64,000 nt of DNA from Alicycliphilus sp. UBA6560 (GCA_002434305.1 DJJU01000011.1:199139-263138), one strand, 5' to 3'; positions 26,196 to 35,394 are shown, counted from the stretch's first letter. Translations and numbers: made by a program. The notes: generated from the letters alone by a model not told the origin.

Positions 26196-26525
26196 ATGAA
26201 CCAGAAACCGCCCCGCGTCTGGGTCAGCAACGCCAGCCCGAAGGCCGGCGAGGTGCTGCGCGTGCGCGCCCAGATCGAGCACGTCATGGAAAGCGGCCTG
26301 CGCAGCGACGGCGCAGGCAAGATCCGCCCGCGCAACATCGTCACGCGCTTCGAGGCGCGCCTGGGGCCTGCCCTGCTGTTCGCGTGGGAGCCCGGCATCT
26401 CCGTGGCGCAGAACCCCTACATCGAGTTCACCTTCGTGGCGCGCGCCAGCGGCGAGCTGAAGCTGCTGTGGAAGGACGACGCGGGCCAGAGCACCAGCGC
26501 CTCCAAGGCCATTACGGTGGCCTGA
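26196..26525 (+). CDS. soxZ: Sulfur carrier complex protein SoxZ
   Basis: A 109-residue immunoglobulin-fold protein without a signal peptide of its own; in known systems it is exported with SoxY through the Tat pathway. Family features are GEVLRVRAQIEHVMESGLR near the start and PYIEFTFVARASGELKLLW near the end. It is the last gene of the sulfur operon. A forward repeat copy begins nine bases after the stop. Confidence 0.92.
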   Translation: MNQKPPRVWVSNASPKAGEVLRVRAQIEHVMESGLRSDGAGKIRPRNIVTRFEARLGPALLFAWEPGISVAQNPYIEFTFVARASGELKLLWKDDAGQSTSASKAITVA

Positions 26526-26533
26526 GGCGCCCT

Positions 26534-26600
26534 CAAGTTTTAGGCATCAAAAAGGCCCTCAGCGCTTACCAGCCAAGCGCTGGCAGCTATCAATTCGATA
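26534..26600 (+). repeat. Interspersed hairpin repeat at the chemoreceptor 3' end
   Basis: CAGCGCTTACCAGCCAAGCG then CTGGCAGCTATCAATTCGAT. The stem CAGCGCTT/AAGCGCTG is perfect. The chemoreceptor stop codon (26592-26590) is inside this copy. Confidence 0.82.
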
Positions 26601-28143
26601 GTCTCAGCAAGCCGGCGGGTGTGGCCTGAGCCTCGTCCACCCGGAACACCGCCACGGCGTTCACCAGCTCCTGCGCCTGGCTGCCCAGGCTGCCGGCCGA
26701 CGCCGCCACCTGCTCCACCAGCGCGGCGTTTTGCTGGGTGACGTGGTCCATCTGCGCAATGGCCTCGCCGATCTGCGCCACGCCGGCGCGCTGCTCGTCG
26801 CTGGCGCGGCTGATCTCCCCCATGAGCGCCGTGGCGCGGGCAATCGCCGCCACCACCTCGTGCATGGTGGCGCCGGCGCGGTCCACCAGCTGCGTGCCCT
26901 GCTGCACCTGGCCGGCGCTGTCGGCGATCAGCGCCTTGATCTCGCGCGCCGCCTCGGCGCTGCGCTGGGCCAGCTGGCGCACTTCGCCGGCCACCACGGC
27001 AAAGCCCCTGCCCTGCTCGCCGGCGCGGGCGGCCTCCACGGCGGCATTGAGCGCCAGGATGTTGGTCTGGAAGGCAATACCGTCGATGACGCCGATGATG
27101 TCGCCGATGCGCCGGCTGGCGGTGTCGATGCCGCGCATGGTCTGCACCACCTCGCCCACCACGGCGCCGCCACGCTCGGCCACCGCGCTGGCCTCGCGCG
27201 CCAGGGCGTTGGCCTGCTGGGCGCTGTCCGCGTTGAGGTCCACGGCGTGGCGCAGCTCCTGCATGGAAGCGGAGGCCTGCTGCAGCGCCGCGGCCTGCGA
27301 TTCGGTGCGGTTGGACAGGTCGATGTTGCCCTGCGTGATCTCGGTGCTGGCGCCCAGCACGCTGTGCGCGCCCTGGGGCACGTGAGTGACCACGCCGGCC
27401 AGCGCGCCCTGCATGTCTTTCAGCGCCAGCAGCAGCTGGGCCACCTCGTTGCGGCCGCTGGCCTGGATGGGCTCGCTCAGGTGTCCGGCCGCCACGGAGC
27501 GCGCCACGCGCACCGCCTGGCGCAGCGGCACGCTGATGGAGCGCGTGATCCACCACGCCAGCGCGGCGCCCAGCGCCAGCAGCACCAGCGGCACGCCCAA
27601 CAGCACGCTGCGCACGCTGGTGGCCGCGCGCTCGGTGGCGCCGGTGGCCTGCTCCAGCTGGCCCTGCTGCTGCGCCAGCAGCGTGTCGATGGCACCCAGG
27701 TAGGCCTGCTGCGCCGGGTGCATCTTCTCGACCAGCAGCTCCTTGGCGTCGAACACCTGCCCCGAAGCGGACAGGTCGCGCGCCTCTTCCTGCAGCGGCT
27801 CGTACACCTTGCGCGCGGCCTGCACCTGGGCCAGCACCGTCTGTGCGGTGGCGTCGCCGGCGAGCAAGCGGTCCAGCTCGGCGAAGTGCTGGTCGATGCG
27901 CCGCTGTGTGGCCACGATGCGCTCGCCCTCGGCCATGATGGCGGAGCTGTCGCTCATCAGGATCATGTTGCGCACGCTGGTGCCGATGCCCAGCACCTCT
28001 TCCTTGATGGCGTTGGCAGCCACCATGCGCGGCATGCGCGTGCCCGCCACGTCGCCGAACAGCCCGTTCATGGCCGCCAGCTGCACCCACACCGCCGCCA
28101 CCATGGCCAGCACCATCAGCCCCAGCAGGAAAAAACCCAGCAC
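26590..28143 (-). CDS. Methyl-accepting chemotaxis protein, N-terminus interrupted by a stop codon
   Basis: As open here, 517 residues: a first membrane helix (1-20), a four-helix-bundle-like periplasmic domain, a second helix near 195, HAMP, and a signalling domain with the hairpin tip [20 protein letters not shown]. The reading starts at a GTG without a good ribosome site. Upstream in frame lies MRIEDLRISS, a normal chemoreceptor leader with GGAG before its ATG at 28179, separated by a TGA at codon 11. The gene is therefore probably disrupted or poorly translated. Its last residues and stop codon fall in a copy of the interspersed repeat. There is no CheR-docking pentapeptide. Confidence 0.8.
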   Translation of the reverse strand: MLGFFLLGLMVLAMVAAVWVQLAAMNGLFGDVAGTRMPRMVAANAIKEEVLGIGTSVRNMILMSDSSAIMAEGERIVATQRRIDQHFAELDRLLAGDATAQTVLAQVQAARKVYEPLQEEARDLSASGQVFDAKELLVEKMHPAQQAYLGAIDTLLAQQQGQLEQATGATERAATSVRSVLLGVPLVLLALGAALAWWITRSISVPLRQAVRVARSVAAGHLSEPIQASGRNEVAQLLLALKDMQGALAGVVTHVPQGAHSVLGASTEITQGNIDLSNRTESQAAALQQASASMQELRHAVDLNADSAQQANALAREASAVAERGGAVVGEVVQTMRGIDTASRRIGDIIGVIDGIAFQTNILALNAAVEAARAGEQGRGFAVVAGEVRQLAQRSAEAAREIKALIADSAGQVQQGTQLVDRAGATMHEVVAAIARATALMGEISRASDEQRAGVAQIGEAIAQMDHVTQQNAALVEQVAASAGSLGSQAQELVNAVAVFRVDEAQATPAGLLRLSN

Positions 28144-28146
28144 CAG

Positions 28147-28179
28147 TCAGGAGGAGATTCGCAAATCTTCGATGCGCAT
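28147..28179 (-). other. Original chemoreceptor start with in-frame TGA
   Basis: ATG at 28179 followed by ten leader codons (MRIEDLRISS) and a TGA at 28149-28147, then [13 protein letters not shown] in the same frame. A CGA arginine codon is one transition away from TGA, so a single nonsense mutation explains it. Confidence 0.7.
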
Positions 28180-28263
28180 GGCGCGATGCTCCGGGCGCCG
28201 CCGCCCCAGGGTTGCACGGGCGGGGCGCGCCGGCCTTCCAGCAGCCGCGCGCCGCCGCGGCTA

Positions 28264-29547
28264 CTACAGCATGCCCAGCATGCGGGGGAACCACAGGCTC
28301 AGCTCGGGCACGTAGGTCACCGCGACCAGGAAGCCCAGCATGGCCAGCAGCCACGGCCAGACGGCCACGGTGAGCTCGGTAATACCCATCTTGGTGATGC
28401 CCGAGGCCACGTACAGGTTCAGGCCCACCGGCGGGTGGCACATGCCGACCTCCATGTTCACCACCATGATGATGCCGAAGTGGATGGGGTCGATGCCCAG
28501 CTTCATGGCCACGGGGAACAGGATGGGCGCGAAGATCAGCATGATCGACGACGGCTCCATGAAGTTGCCGGCCAGCAGCAGGATCACGTTCACCGCCAGC
28601 AGGAAGGCCACCACACCCAGGCCGTTGCCCAGCATCCAGTCGGCCAGCGCCTGCGGGATGTTCTCGTTGGTCATGATGAAGCTGAACAGCACCGCGTTGG
28701 TGATGATATACAGCAGCATCGCGCTCATGTTGGCCGAGGACAGCAGCACGCGCGGCACGTCCTTGAGCGTCATGTCCTTGTAGATGAAAACGGCGACGAT
28801 GAAGGCGTAGACGGCGCTCATGGCCGCGGCCTCGGTGGGCGTGAAGATGCCGGCGTAGATGCCACCCATCACCACGATGATCAGGAACAGGCCCCAGGCC
28901 GACTTGCGAAAAGCCGTCCAGCGCTCGCCCCAGGTGGCCTTGGGCAGACGCGGGTAGTTGTACTTGCGCGCGCGCCAGTAGGTCACGCCGCCCAGCACCA
29001 GGGCCAGCACCAGGCCCGGCACCACGCCGGCCATGAACAGCGCGCCCACGGAGGTGTTGGTGGCCACGGCATACATCACCATCACGATGGACGGCGGGAT
29101 CAGGATGCCCAGCGCCCCCGAGGTGGTGATCACGCCCGCGCCGAAGCGGTTGGGAAAGCCCGCCTTGACCATGGCCGGCAGCAGGATGGAGCCAATCGCC
29201 ACCACGGTCGCCGGGCTGGAGCCCGACACCGCCGCGAACAGCGCGCAGGCCAGCACGCCGCCCAGGCCCAGGCCGCCGTACCAGTGGCCGACCATGGCAG
29301 TGGCGAAGTTGATCATGCGCCGCGCCACGCCGCCGTGCGTGAGGAAGTTGCCCGCCAGGATGAAGAACGGGATCGCCATGATCTCGAACTTCTCGATGCC
29401 AGTGAACAGCTTGAGCGCCACCGACTCCAACGGCACGTCGGTGAAGCCGAACAGGAAGGTGAGAACCGTCAGGCCCAGCGAGATGGACACCGGCATGCCG
29501 GTGAGCATCAGCGCCGCGAGGATGAAAAAGATGATGGCGGCGTTCAT
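28264..29547 (-). CDS. dctM: TRAP transporter large permease subunit DctM
   Basis: A 427-residue protein with twelve or so membrane helices. Typical DctM segments are AIPFFILAGNFLTHGG, FAAVSGSSPATVVAIGSILLP and ALGILIPPSIVMVMYA. It is the Na+- or H+-coupled translocation subunit that works with DctQ and a periplasmic DctP. The start overlaps the dctQ stop. C4-dicarboxylates are the likely cargo because dctS-dctR lie nearby, but other organic acids are possible. Confidence 0.95.
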   Translation of the reverse strand: MNAAIIFFILAALMLTGMPVSISLGLTVLTFLFGFTDVPLESVALKLFTGIEKFEIMAIPFFILAGNFLTHGGVARRMINFATAMVGHWYGGLGLGGVLACALFAAVSGSSPATVVAIGSILLPAMVKAGFPNRFGAGVITTSGALGILIPPSIVMVMYAVATNTSVGALFMAGVVPGLVLALVLGGVTYWRARKYNYPRLPKATWGERWTAFRKSAWGLFLIIVVMGGIYAGIFTPTEAAAMSAVYAFIVAVFIYKDMTLKDVPRVLLSSANMSAMLLYIITNAVLFSFIMTNENIPQALADWMLGNGLGVVAFLLAVNVILLLAGNFMEPSSIMLIFAPILFPVAMKLGIDPIHFGIIMVVNMEVGMCHPPVGLNLYVASGITKMGITELTVAVWPWLLAMLGFLVAVTYVPELSLWFPRMLGML

Positions 29548-30245
29548 TTGCGGTCACCTGCGTTCTTGGGGGCGTTGCCGGGGCGGTCCTCGTCGGGGTG
29601 CAGGTTGTCCTGCAGGTTGTAGAACTCGGTGTTCTGCGCCGCTTCCTCGGCCGGCGTCTCCTCCAGGCCGTCAACGTGGCCGTGGTCGTGGTGCGGCAGC
29701 TCGCCGGTGCGGACGAAGCCGACCAGCACCTGCAGGAAACGGAAGCACATCAGGCTGCTGCCCAGGGGAATGGCGCTGTAGACGATCCAGGTCGGCCATT
29801 CCAGGTCCGGCGTGGTAGGCCCCTCGATCAGCTCCTCGACGTTCATGCCGACCGCCTTGAAGAAGGCGTAGTGCGCGCCGTTGTCCCAGACGAAGGTGGC
29901 GCCCATGATGGCCACGATGCCGGTGAACAGCGCGCCCGCGCCCATGCCGAAGATGATGAACTTGCCGCGCGTGTCCTTGCCCATGCGGTTGATGAACACG
30001 TCCACGCCCACGTGGATGCCGGTGCGCACGCCGTAGGCGGCGCCGAACTTGGCCATCCACACGAACATGATGATGGTCAGCTCCTGCGCCCAGGTCATGT
30101 TGATGGACAGCAGCCAGTCCTGCAGGCCGGGGATGGCGTAGCCGGCGGTGTAGCGGTGCAGCACGGCGATGAAGACGATGAGCGTGGCAGCGCCCATCAG
30201 GAAGGTGATCAGCCACTCTTCCAGGTGATCGAGGATTTTCATCAT
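29544..30245 (-). CDS. dctQ: TRAP transporter small permease subunit DctQ
   Basis: A 233-residue protein with four membrane helices; WAQELTIIMFVWMAKFGAAYGVR is the family signature. It is longer than the usual 160-200 residues because of an acidic, histidine-containing C-terminal tail (HHDHGH and beyond) of about 50 residues. It starts with MM, so 30242 is an equal alternative. It is separated from dctP by two strong hairpins. Confidence 0.93.
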   Translation of the reverse strand: MMKILDHLEEWLITFLMGAATLIVFIAVLHRYTAGYAIPGLQDWLLSINMTWAQELTIIMFVWMAKFGAAYGVRTGIHVGVDVFINRMGKDTRGKFIIFGMGAGALFTGIVAIMGATFVWDNGAHYAFFKAVGMNVEELIEGPTTPDLEWPTWIVYSAIPLGSSLMCFRFLQVLVGFVRTGELPHHDHGHVDGLEETPAEEAAQNTEFYNLQDNLHPDEDRPGNAPKNAGDRK

Positions 30246-30294
30246 GGGATGGTTCTCCGCAGAGAAGGTCGGTGCGCGGTGCGGATTGCACGGC

Positions 30295-30350
30295 GAGGGC
30301 GCCCATGCGGGCGCCCTCCCTGGGCCGGGGGCGCTGCGCTAGCGCCCCGG
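30295..30350 (-). other. Two hairpins between dctP and dctQ
   Basis: GAGGGCGCCC-ATGC-GGGCGCCCTC (30295-30318) is a perfect stem, and a second near-perfect stem with arms CCGGGGGCGCT and AGCGCCCCGG spans 30325-30350. No U-run follows on the coding strand. Such structures often stabilise the binding-protein mRNA or attenuate reading into the permease genes. Confidence 0.6.
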
Positions 30351-30383
30351 CGGTCTTTCTTCAGCTCAGCTCAACAAAGAGGC

Positions 30384-31388
30384 TCAGAGCTTCTTCGGGT
30401 CGAAGCCGGTGGCCTTGTACACGTCCTGGATGATTTCCTTGCCGATGCGGCCGGACATCTTCTCGTGCACCGGCACCAGGGCCTTCTTCAGCGCCGCGCG
30501 CTCCTCGGCGGTGGGCGTGTAGATGGTGGTCTTGCCGCTGGCCTTGACGGCCTCCATGGCACGGTCGTTCTCGTCCTGCGCGATCTGGTTGGCGTAGGCC
30601 GTGGCCTGGCGCATGGCGTCTTCCAGCTGGCCGCGTACGTCGCCGGGCAGGCCGTCCCAGAACTTCTTGTTGACGATGACCGCGTAGCCCAAATAGCCGT
30701 GCTTGGTCAGGCTGACGTGCTTTTGCACCTCGTGCATCTTCTGGGTGTAGAAGTTGGACGGCGGGTTCTCGGTGGCGTCCACCACCCCGGTCTGCAGAGC
30801 CTGGTAGGTCTCGCCGAAGGCGATCACCTGCGGGATGCCGCCCAGGGCGCGGATTTCCTCTTCCAGCACCTTGGACGACTGGATGCGGTACTTCAGGCCC
30901 TTGTAGTCGGCCACGCTGTGCAGCGGCTTGTTGGCCGAGAAGTCCTTGAAGCCGTTGTCCCAGAACGCCAGGCCGGTGATGCCGCGGGTCTGCAGCTTCT
31001 TCATCAGCTTCTCGCCCACGGGGCCGGTGGTGATCTTGTGCAGCTCGTCGCGGTTATCAAAGATGAAGGGCAGGTCGAAGACTTCGAATTCCTTCACGCC
31101 CAGCGGGCCGAACTTGGCCAGCGACGGGGCCAGCATCTGCACCGAACCCAGCTGCAGCGCCTCCATCTCTTCCTTGTCCTTGTACAGGGCGCTGTTGGCG
31201 TATACCTCGACCTTGACCTTGCCCTTGGTCAGCTCCTCCGCCTTCTTGGCGAAGAACTCGGCAGCCTTGCCCTTGGGGGTATCCTGGGCCACGACGTGGC
31301 TGAACTTGATCACCGTTTGCGCCTGGGCAAAGGTGGCGCCAAAGGCCAGCAGCGCGCCGGCCAGAATGCTTTTCACGGGAAAACGCAT
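30384..31388 (-). CDS. dctP: TRAP transporter substrate-binding protein DctP
   Basis: A 334-residue periplasmic binding protein with a signal peptide (cut after FAQA, about residue 23). Family motifs are FSHVVAQDTPKGKAAEFF and the ligand-binding arginine region LKYRIQSSKVLEEE. It captures an organic acid for DctQM, encoded downstream in the same direction. The ATG at 31388 has GGAGA upstream. It is closer to canonical DctP than the paralogue at 31502. Confidence 0.94.
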   Translation of the reverse strand: MRFPVKSILAGALLAFGATFAQAQTVIKFSHVVAQDTPKGKAAEFFAKKAEELTKGKVKVEVYANSALYKDKEEMEALQLGSVQMLAPSLAKFGPLGVKEFEVFDLPFIFDNRDELHKITTGPVGEKLMKKLQTRGITGLAFWDNGFKDFSANKPLHSVADYKGLKYRIQSSKVLEEEIRALGGIPQVIAFGETYQALQTGVVDATENPPSNFYTQKMHEVQKHVSLTKHGYLGYAVIVNKKFWDGLPGDVRGQLEDAMRQATAYANQIAQDENDRAMEAVKASGKTTIYTPTAEERAALKKALVPVHEKMSGRIGKEIIQDVYKATGFDPKKL

Positions 31389-31452
31389 GACAGTCTCCAT
31401 GGGATAGGGTTCAAACGGGGCGGACTGTAGACAACGCGCTTACGCCTGGTAA

Positions 31453-31468
31453 CTGTGGCGTTCCACAG
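31453..31468 (-). promoter_or_regulatory. Inverted repeat upstream of dctP
   Basis: CTGTGG-CGTT-CCACAG, a perfect six-base inverted repeat in the 113-bp gap between the two dctP genes, 65 bases before the dctP ATG. It is a candidate site for the response regulator encoded by dctR. No clear promoter hexamers are seen. Confidence 0.35.
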
Positions 31469-31501
31469 CTAGGGAGAACCCGTAAGTAACAACCCGCAAC
31501 G

Positions 31502-32530
31502 TCAGGCCGCGGAGGCCGCTGCGCCGCGCATGCGCCGCAACCAGTCCACCCCGATGCGCGCCGCCAGCGTGTCGTGCACGCCGCGCGTGGCGTGGCGCAG
31601 CCGCTGGCGCTGCACGGCGTCCAGCGCGTGGATGCGGGTGGCGCCGCTGGCGCGCAGCGCGGCCAGCGCCTCGTCGTTTTCGCGCTGGGCGATGGCGTTG
31701 CCCCAGGCCAGCGACTCGGCCAGGGCCTGCTCGACCAGGGCGCGGTCGGCGGGCTCCAGGTACTGCCAGAACTGCTGGTGCACCACGATGGCGTAGCCCA
31801 GGTAGCCGTGCGAAGTCAGGCTCAGGTCGGTCTGCGCTTCGTGCATGCGCTGCGTCCAGAAGTTGGAGACCGGGTTTTCCGTGCCGTCCACCACGCCCGC
31901 CGCCAGCGCGCGGCGCGTCTCGCCGAAGGACAGCACCACCGGCTTGGCGCCCAGCGCGCGCATCTGGTGCGCGATCACGCGCGAGGACTGGATGCGCACG
32001 CGCAGGCCCACGAAGTCCTCGGGCCCGAGCAGTGGGCGGTTGGCGCTCATGTGCTTGAAGCCGTTGTCCAGGTAGCCCAGGCCCAGCAGGCGCTGGCGCG
32101 CCAGCAGGCCCAGCAGCTCCTGGCCCACGGCGCCCTGCATGGTGCGGTGCACCTGCTCGGCCGCGTCGAACATGAAGGGCAGGTCGAACAGCTCGAACTC
32201 GGGAAAACCGATGGGACCGAACTTGGACAGCGAGGGCGCCAGCATGTCCACCGCGCCCAGCTGCAGCGCCTGCATCTCGTCCTCGTCGCCGTACAGCAGC
32301 GAGTTGGGGTAGATCAGCACCTCGATCTCGCCCTGGCTGAGCGCCTGCACGCGCTCGCGGAAGTGCTCCAGCGCCAGGCCCTTGGGCGTCTGGCGCGCCA
32401 CCACGTGTGACAGACGGATGGTCACGCGCGCGCGCCGCGCCGGCGCCGCGCCCGTCATGCCCGCGCCAGGCAGGGCCGCCAGGCCCAGGGCCTGCACGAG
32501 CCGGCGGCGGCGAAGGGGGGCGGCGCACAT
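31502..32530 (-). CDS. Second TRAP-type substrate-binding protein (DctP paralogue)
   Basis: A 342-residue DctP-family protein with a very basic leader (RRRRLVQALGLAALPGAG). It shares LSHVVARQTPKGLALEHF, LSKFGPIGFPEFELFDLPF and LRVRIQSSRVIAHQ with the first DctP. It lies between dctP and the divergent sensor kinase gene, 59 bases from the kinase start. It may widen the transporter's range or act as the ligand-sensing partner of the kinase; both ideas are inference. Confidence 0.88.
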   Translation of the reverse strand: MCAAPLRRRRLVQALGLAALPGAGMTGAAPARRARVTIRLSHVVARQTPKGLALEHFRERVQALSQGEIEVLIYPNSLLYGDEDEMQALQLGAVDMLAPSLSKFGPIGFPEFELFDLPFMFDAAEQVHRTMQGAVGQELLGLLARQRLLGLGYLDNGFKHMSANRPLLGPEDFVGLRVRIQSSRVIAHQMRALGAKPVVLSFGETRRALAAGVVDGTENPVSNFWTQRMHEAQTDLSLTSHGYLGYAIVVHQQFWQYLEPADRALVEQALAESLAWGNAIAQRENDEALAALRASGATRIHALDAVQRQRLRHATRGVHDTLAARIGVDWLRRMRGAAASAA

Positions 32531-32589
32531 GGCCGGTATTATCGCCAGCGCTTTTTCATCCCCCTGCCTGCCGCGCCACGCCCTGCGCC

Positions 32590-34632
32590 GTGCCTCCACT
32601 GACGCCCCCGCCCGCCGACGACTTCGCCCTGCTGCACGCCAGCACGCGCAGCCTGCCCGACCGCAGCCGCTGGACGGTGCTGTGGATGATGGGCCTGGCC
32701 GTCCTCATCGTGGCCGCCGTGGTGGCCCTGGTGTGGTACCTGAACCGCTTCGAGAGCGAAGAGGAGGAGCGCCGCCGCGGCGCCGACGCCCAATGGCTGG
32801 AGCAAAGCGTGCAGTTCCACTTCCGCCGGCTGGAGGACGACGTGGCCCAACAGGCCCGCCAGGCGGCGCTGGACGGCCCGCGCGCCTGGAACGCCGATGC
32901 CCGGCCCGAGGCCGGCGACGCCGGCGTCCCCGCCGGCCTGCTGCAGCGCGCCGAGGGCGTGGTGCTGGCCCAGGCCTGGCTGGCCGAGCAGGGCGCGGGC
33001 GGCGGCGACCTGGCCGCCTGGTACGACGACGCCGCGCGCCATGAGGACAACCGCCAAGCCCTGCAGACGCTGCAGGACATCGTGCGCGGCCTGCGCCGCG
33101 CCAGCTACGCCGGCCCCATGCGCACCGCCGAGGGTGAGGCCACCGACCGCGTCTGGCTGGCCGTGCCCTACTTCGACGGCACGCGGCTGGTGGGCATGTA
33201 CGCCGTGCAGCTGGCCATGCGCCAGGCGGTGGACGCGCTGCTGCCGCCGTGGTTCTTGCAAAAGCAGACCGTGCGCCTGGTGGTGGACGGCGCGCCCGCG
33301 CCCGCCGCCACCGAGCAGGCCCCGCCCAACCGCACCGTCATGAACCTGCCCGGCACCGACCTGCTGCTGGAGGTCGTGCCGCAGGGTCCGCGCACCTCGC
33401 CTGTGCCGCGCATCTTCTTCCTGGTGGCGCTGTTGTTCCTGCTGGGCATGCTGGCCAGCCTGGCGGCACTGCGGCGCGACTTTGGCAAGCGCCAGCAGGT
33501 GCAGCAGCGCCTGCAGGCCGAGGTGGCGCTCCGCACCGCCATGGAGGGCTCGGTCACCATCGGCATGCGCGCCTGGGACATGGACGGCCGCATCCTCTAC
33601 GTGAACGACGCCTTCTGCGCCATGCTGGGCTACAGCAGCGAGGAGCTGCGCGGCACGCGCGCACCCCTGCCCTACTGGCCGCCCGAGCAGGCCGAGCGCC
33701 TGGCCGCGCTGCACGAAAGCGTGATCCGCCAGGGCACGCGGCCCGAGGGCATCGAGGCGCAGTTCCGCCACAAGCACGGCCACCTGGTGGACGTGCTGAT
33801 CCACGAGGCGCCCCTGACCCGCGCCGACGGCACGCAGCTGGGCTGGATGAGCTCCATCCTGGACATCAGCGAGCGCAAGCGCGCACAGCAGCTGGCCGCC
33901 TCCCAGCAGGAAAAGCTGGAGGCCTCGGCCCGCCTGGTGGCCGTGGGCGAGGTCGCCTCCACCCTGGCGCACGAGCTCAACCAGCCGCTGGGCGCCCTGT
34001 CCAGCTTTGCCAGCGGCCTGCTCAACCGGCTGGAGCGCGGCACCATGACCGACGCCGAGCTGCGCACCGTGGTGCAGCGCATGGCCGCTCTGGCCGAACG
34101 CGCCGGCGGCGTGACCCAGCGCGTGAACGCCTTCGCGCGCCGGCGCGAACTCAACCTCAAGCGCCTGGACCTGGTCCCGCTGGTGCGGCGCGCCGCCGCG
34201 GCCGTGCAGGAGACCCACGGCGCCACCCTGCTGCTGCAGTTGCCGCACACGGCTGCCTGGGTGCAGGGCGATGCGCTGCTGCTGGAACACCTGGTGCACA
34301 ACCTGTGCGGCAACGCGCTGGACTGGGCGCGCCGCGGCAGCCACGCGCCCCAGGTGCAGGTGCGCCTGCAGCCCTGCGAGGACGCCCCCGGCCACATGTG
34401 CCTGGCCGTGGCCGACAACGGCCCCGGCGTGCCCGAGGAGGCGCAGGCGCGCATCTTCGACGCCTTCTTCAGCACCAAGGAAGGCGGCATGGGCATGGGC
34501 CTGGCCATCTGCCGCTCCATCGCCGAGGCGCACCACGGGCGTATCCTGGTGGGCCGAGACGCGCTGCTGGGCGGCGCCCTGTTCACCGCCGACCTGCCCC
34601 TGGCACCGGCCACCGCATCCACCGCCCCATGA
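32590..34632 (+). CDS. dctS: C4-dicarboxylate sensor histidine kinase (DctS/DctB type)
   Basis: A 680-residue membrane kinase with a GTG start. Two membrane helices (about 32-53 and 274-296) enclose a periplasmic sensor domain. A PAS domain (MRAWDMDGRILYVNDAFCAM) is followed by a HisKA box with His461 in TLAHELNQPLGALSSFASG and an ATPase domain with VADNGPGVPEEAQARIFDAF and GMGMGLAICRS. The 3' end overlaps the response regulator ATG. It probably senses external dicarboxylate and drives expression of the divergent TRAP genes. Confidence 0.92.
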   Translation: MPPLTPPPADDFALLHASTRSLPDRSRWTVLWMMGLAVLIVAAVVALVWYLNRFESEEEERRRGADAQWLEQSVQFHFRRLEDDVAQQARQAALDGPRAWNADARPEAGDAGVPAGLLQRAEGVVLAQAWLAEQGAGGGDLAAWYDDAARHEDNRQALQTLQDIVRGLRRASYAGPMRTAEGEATDRVWLAVPYFDGTRLVGMYAVQLAMRQAVDALLPPWFLQKQTVRLVVDGAPAPAATEQAPPNRTVMNLPGTDLLLEVVPQGPRTSPVPRIFFLVALLFLLGMLASLAALRRDFGKRQQVQQRLQAEVALRTAMEGSVTIGMRAWDMDGRILYVNDAFCAMLGYSSEELRGTRAPLPYWPPEQAERLAALHESVIRQGTRPEGIEAQFRHKHGHLVDVLIHEAPLTRADGTQLGWMSSILDISERKRAQQLAASQQEKLEASARLVAVGEVASTLAHELNQPLGALSSFASGLLNRLERGTMTDAELRTVVQRMAALAERAGGVTQRVNAFARRRELNLKRLDLVPLVRRAAAAVQETHGATLLLQLPHTAAWVQGDALLLEHLVHNLCGNALDWARRGSHAPQVQVRLQPCEDAPGHMCLAVADNGPGVPEEAQARIFDAFFSTKEGGMGMGLAICRSIAEAHHGRILVGRDALLGGALFTADLPLAPATASTAP

Positions 34633-35285
34633 CCTCCGAGCCCCCGCACGCCGCCGTGGACATCCACATCGTTGACGACGACGCCGACGTGCGCGACGGC
34701 CTGGCCTGGCTGTTCGACTCGCGCGGCTGGCAGGCGCGCACCTGGGCCGGCGGCCCCGAGCTGCTGGCCGACGCGCAGCAGCGCCAGGCCAGCGGCGACT
34801 GGGGCCTGGCCGTGGTGCTGCTGGACGTGCGCATGCAGCCGCTGTCCGGCCCCGTCACCTTCGAGCGGCTGAAAGCCCTGGGCTGTCCCTGGCCGGTGCT
34901 GTTCCTGACCGGCCACGGCGACGTGGGCACGGCCGTGGAGGCCGTCAAGAACGGCGCCTGGGACTTTCTGGAAAAGCCCTTCCAGGACAACATGCTGGTG
35001 GACCGCGTGGAGCAGGCCATGCAGGCCGCCCTGGCCCAGACCGACGCCGAGCGCGAAGCACGGCGCCTGCGCCAGGCCCTGGACAGCTTGAGCCCGCGCG
35101 AGCACGAGGTGCTGAAGGAGCTGCTGCACGGCCACTACAACAAGAACATCGCCGAGCACCTGGGCATCACCGCGCGTACCGTGGAATTCCACCGCGCCAA
35201 CATCTTCGAGAAGATGGGCGTGGAGTCCGCCATCGAACTGGCGCACAAGCTCGGGCGCCTCACGCCCATGGGTGGCGGACGCTGA
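34629..35285 (+). CDS. dctR: FixJ/LuxR-type response regulator (DctR)
   Basis: A 218-residue regulator. The receiver domain has acidic pocket IVDDDAD and phospho-acceptor Asp66 in VVLLDVRM, with the lysine in FLEKPF. The C-terminal LuxR-type helix-turn-helix is LSPREHEVLKELLHGHYNKN followed by IAEHLGITARTVEFHRANI. The FixJ class uses sigma-70 promoters, unlike the sigma-54 DctD. It overlaps the kinase gene (ATGA) and so is co-expressed. Confidence 0.93.
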   Translation: MTSEPPHAAVDIHIVDDDADVRDGLAWLFDSRGWQARTWAGGPELLADAQQRQASGDWGLAVVLLDVRMQPLSGPVTFERLKALGCPWPVLFLTGHGDVGTAVEAVKNGAWDFLEKPFQDNMLVDRVEQAMQAALAQTDAEREARRLRQALDSLSPREHEVLKELLHGHYNKNIAEHLGITARTVEFHRANIFEKMGVESAIELAHKLGRLTPMGGGR

Positions 35286-35291
35286 CCGGCA

Positions 35292-35346
35292 CTATCGAAA
35301 AGAGAGCTGCTGGCGCTTGATGGCAAAGGGCTGGAGCCCTTTTTCC
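35292..35346 (-). repeat. Interspersed hairpin repeat after dctR (reverse)
   Basis: AGCTGCTGGCGCTTGATGGC then AAAGGGCTGGAGCCC. It faces the copy at 35395-35460 across about 50 bp. Confidence 0.78.
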
Positions 35347-35394
35347 TCGCAATCTCAGGCGCAAGGCCGGTCGCCTCCTTGGCTGCCTGGTGCA

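Noticed and set aside
28147..28149. TGA in the chemoreceptor as selenocysteine
   Set aside because: The position is a leader residue with no redox role, and no selA/selB or SECIS-like element is seen; a nonsense mutation is simpler.
26731..29622. Very long plus-strand frame over chemoreceptor and TRAP genes
   Set aside because: Antisense shadow rich in His/Gln; the minus-strand genes have clear motifs.
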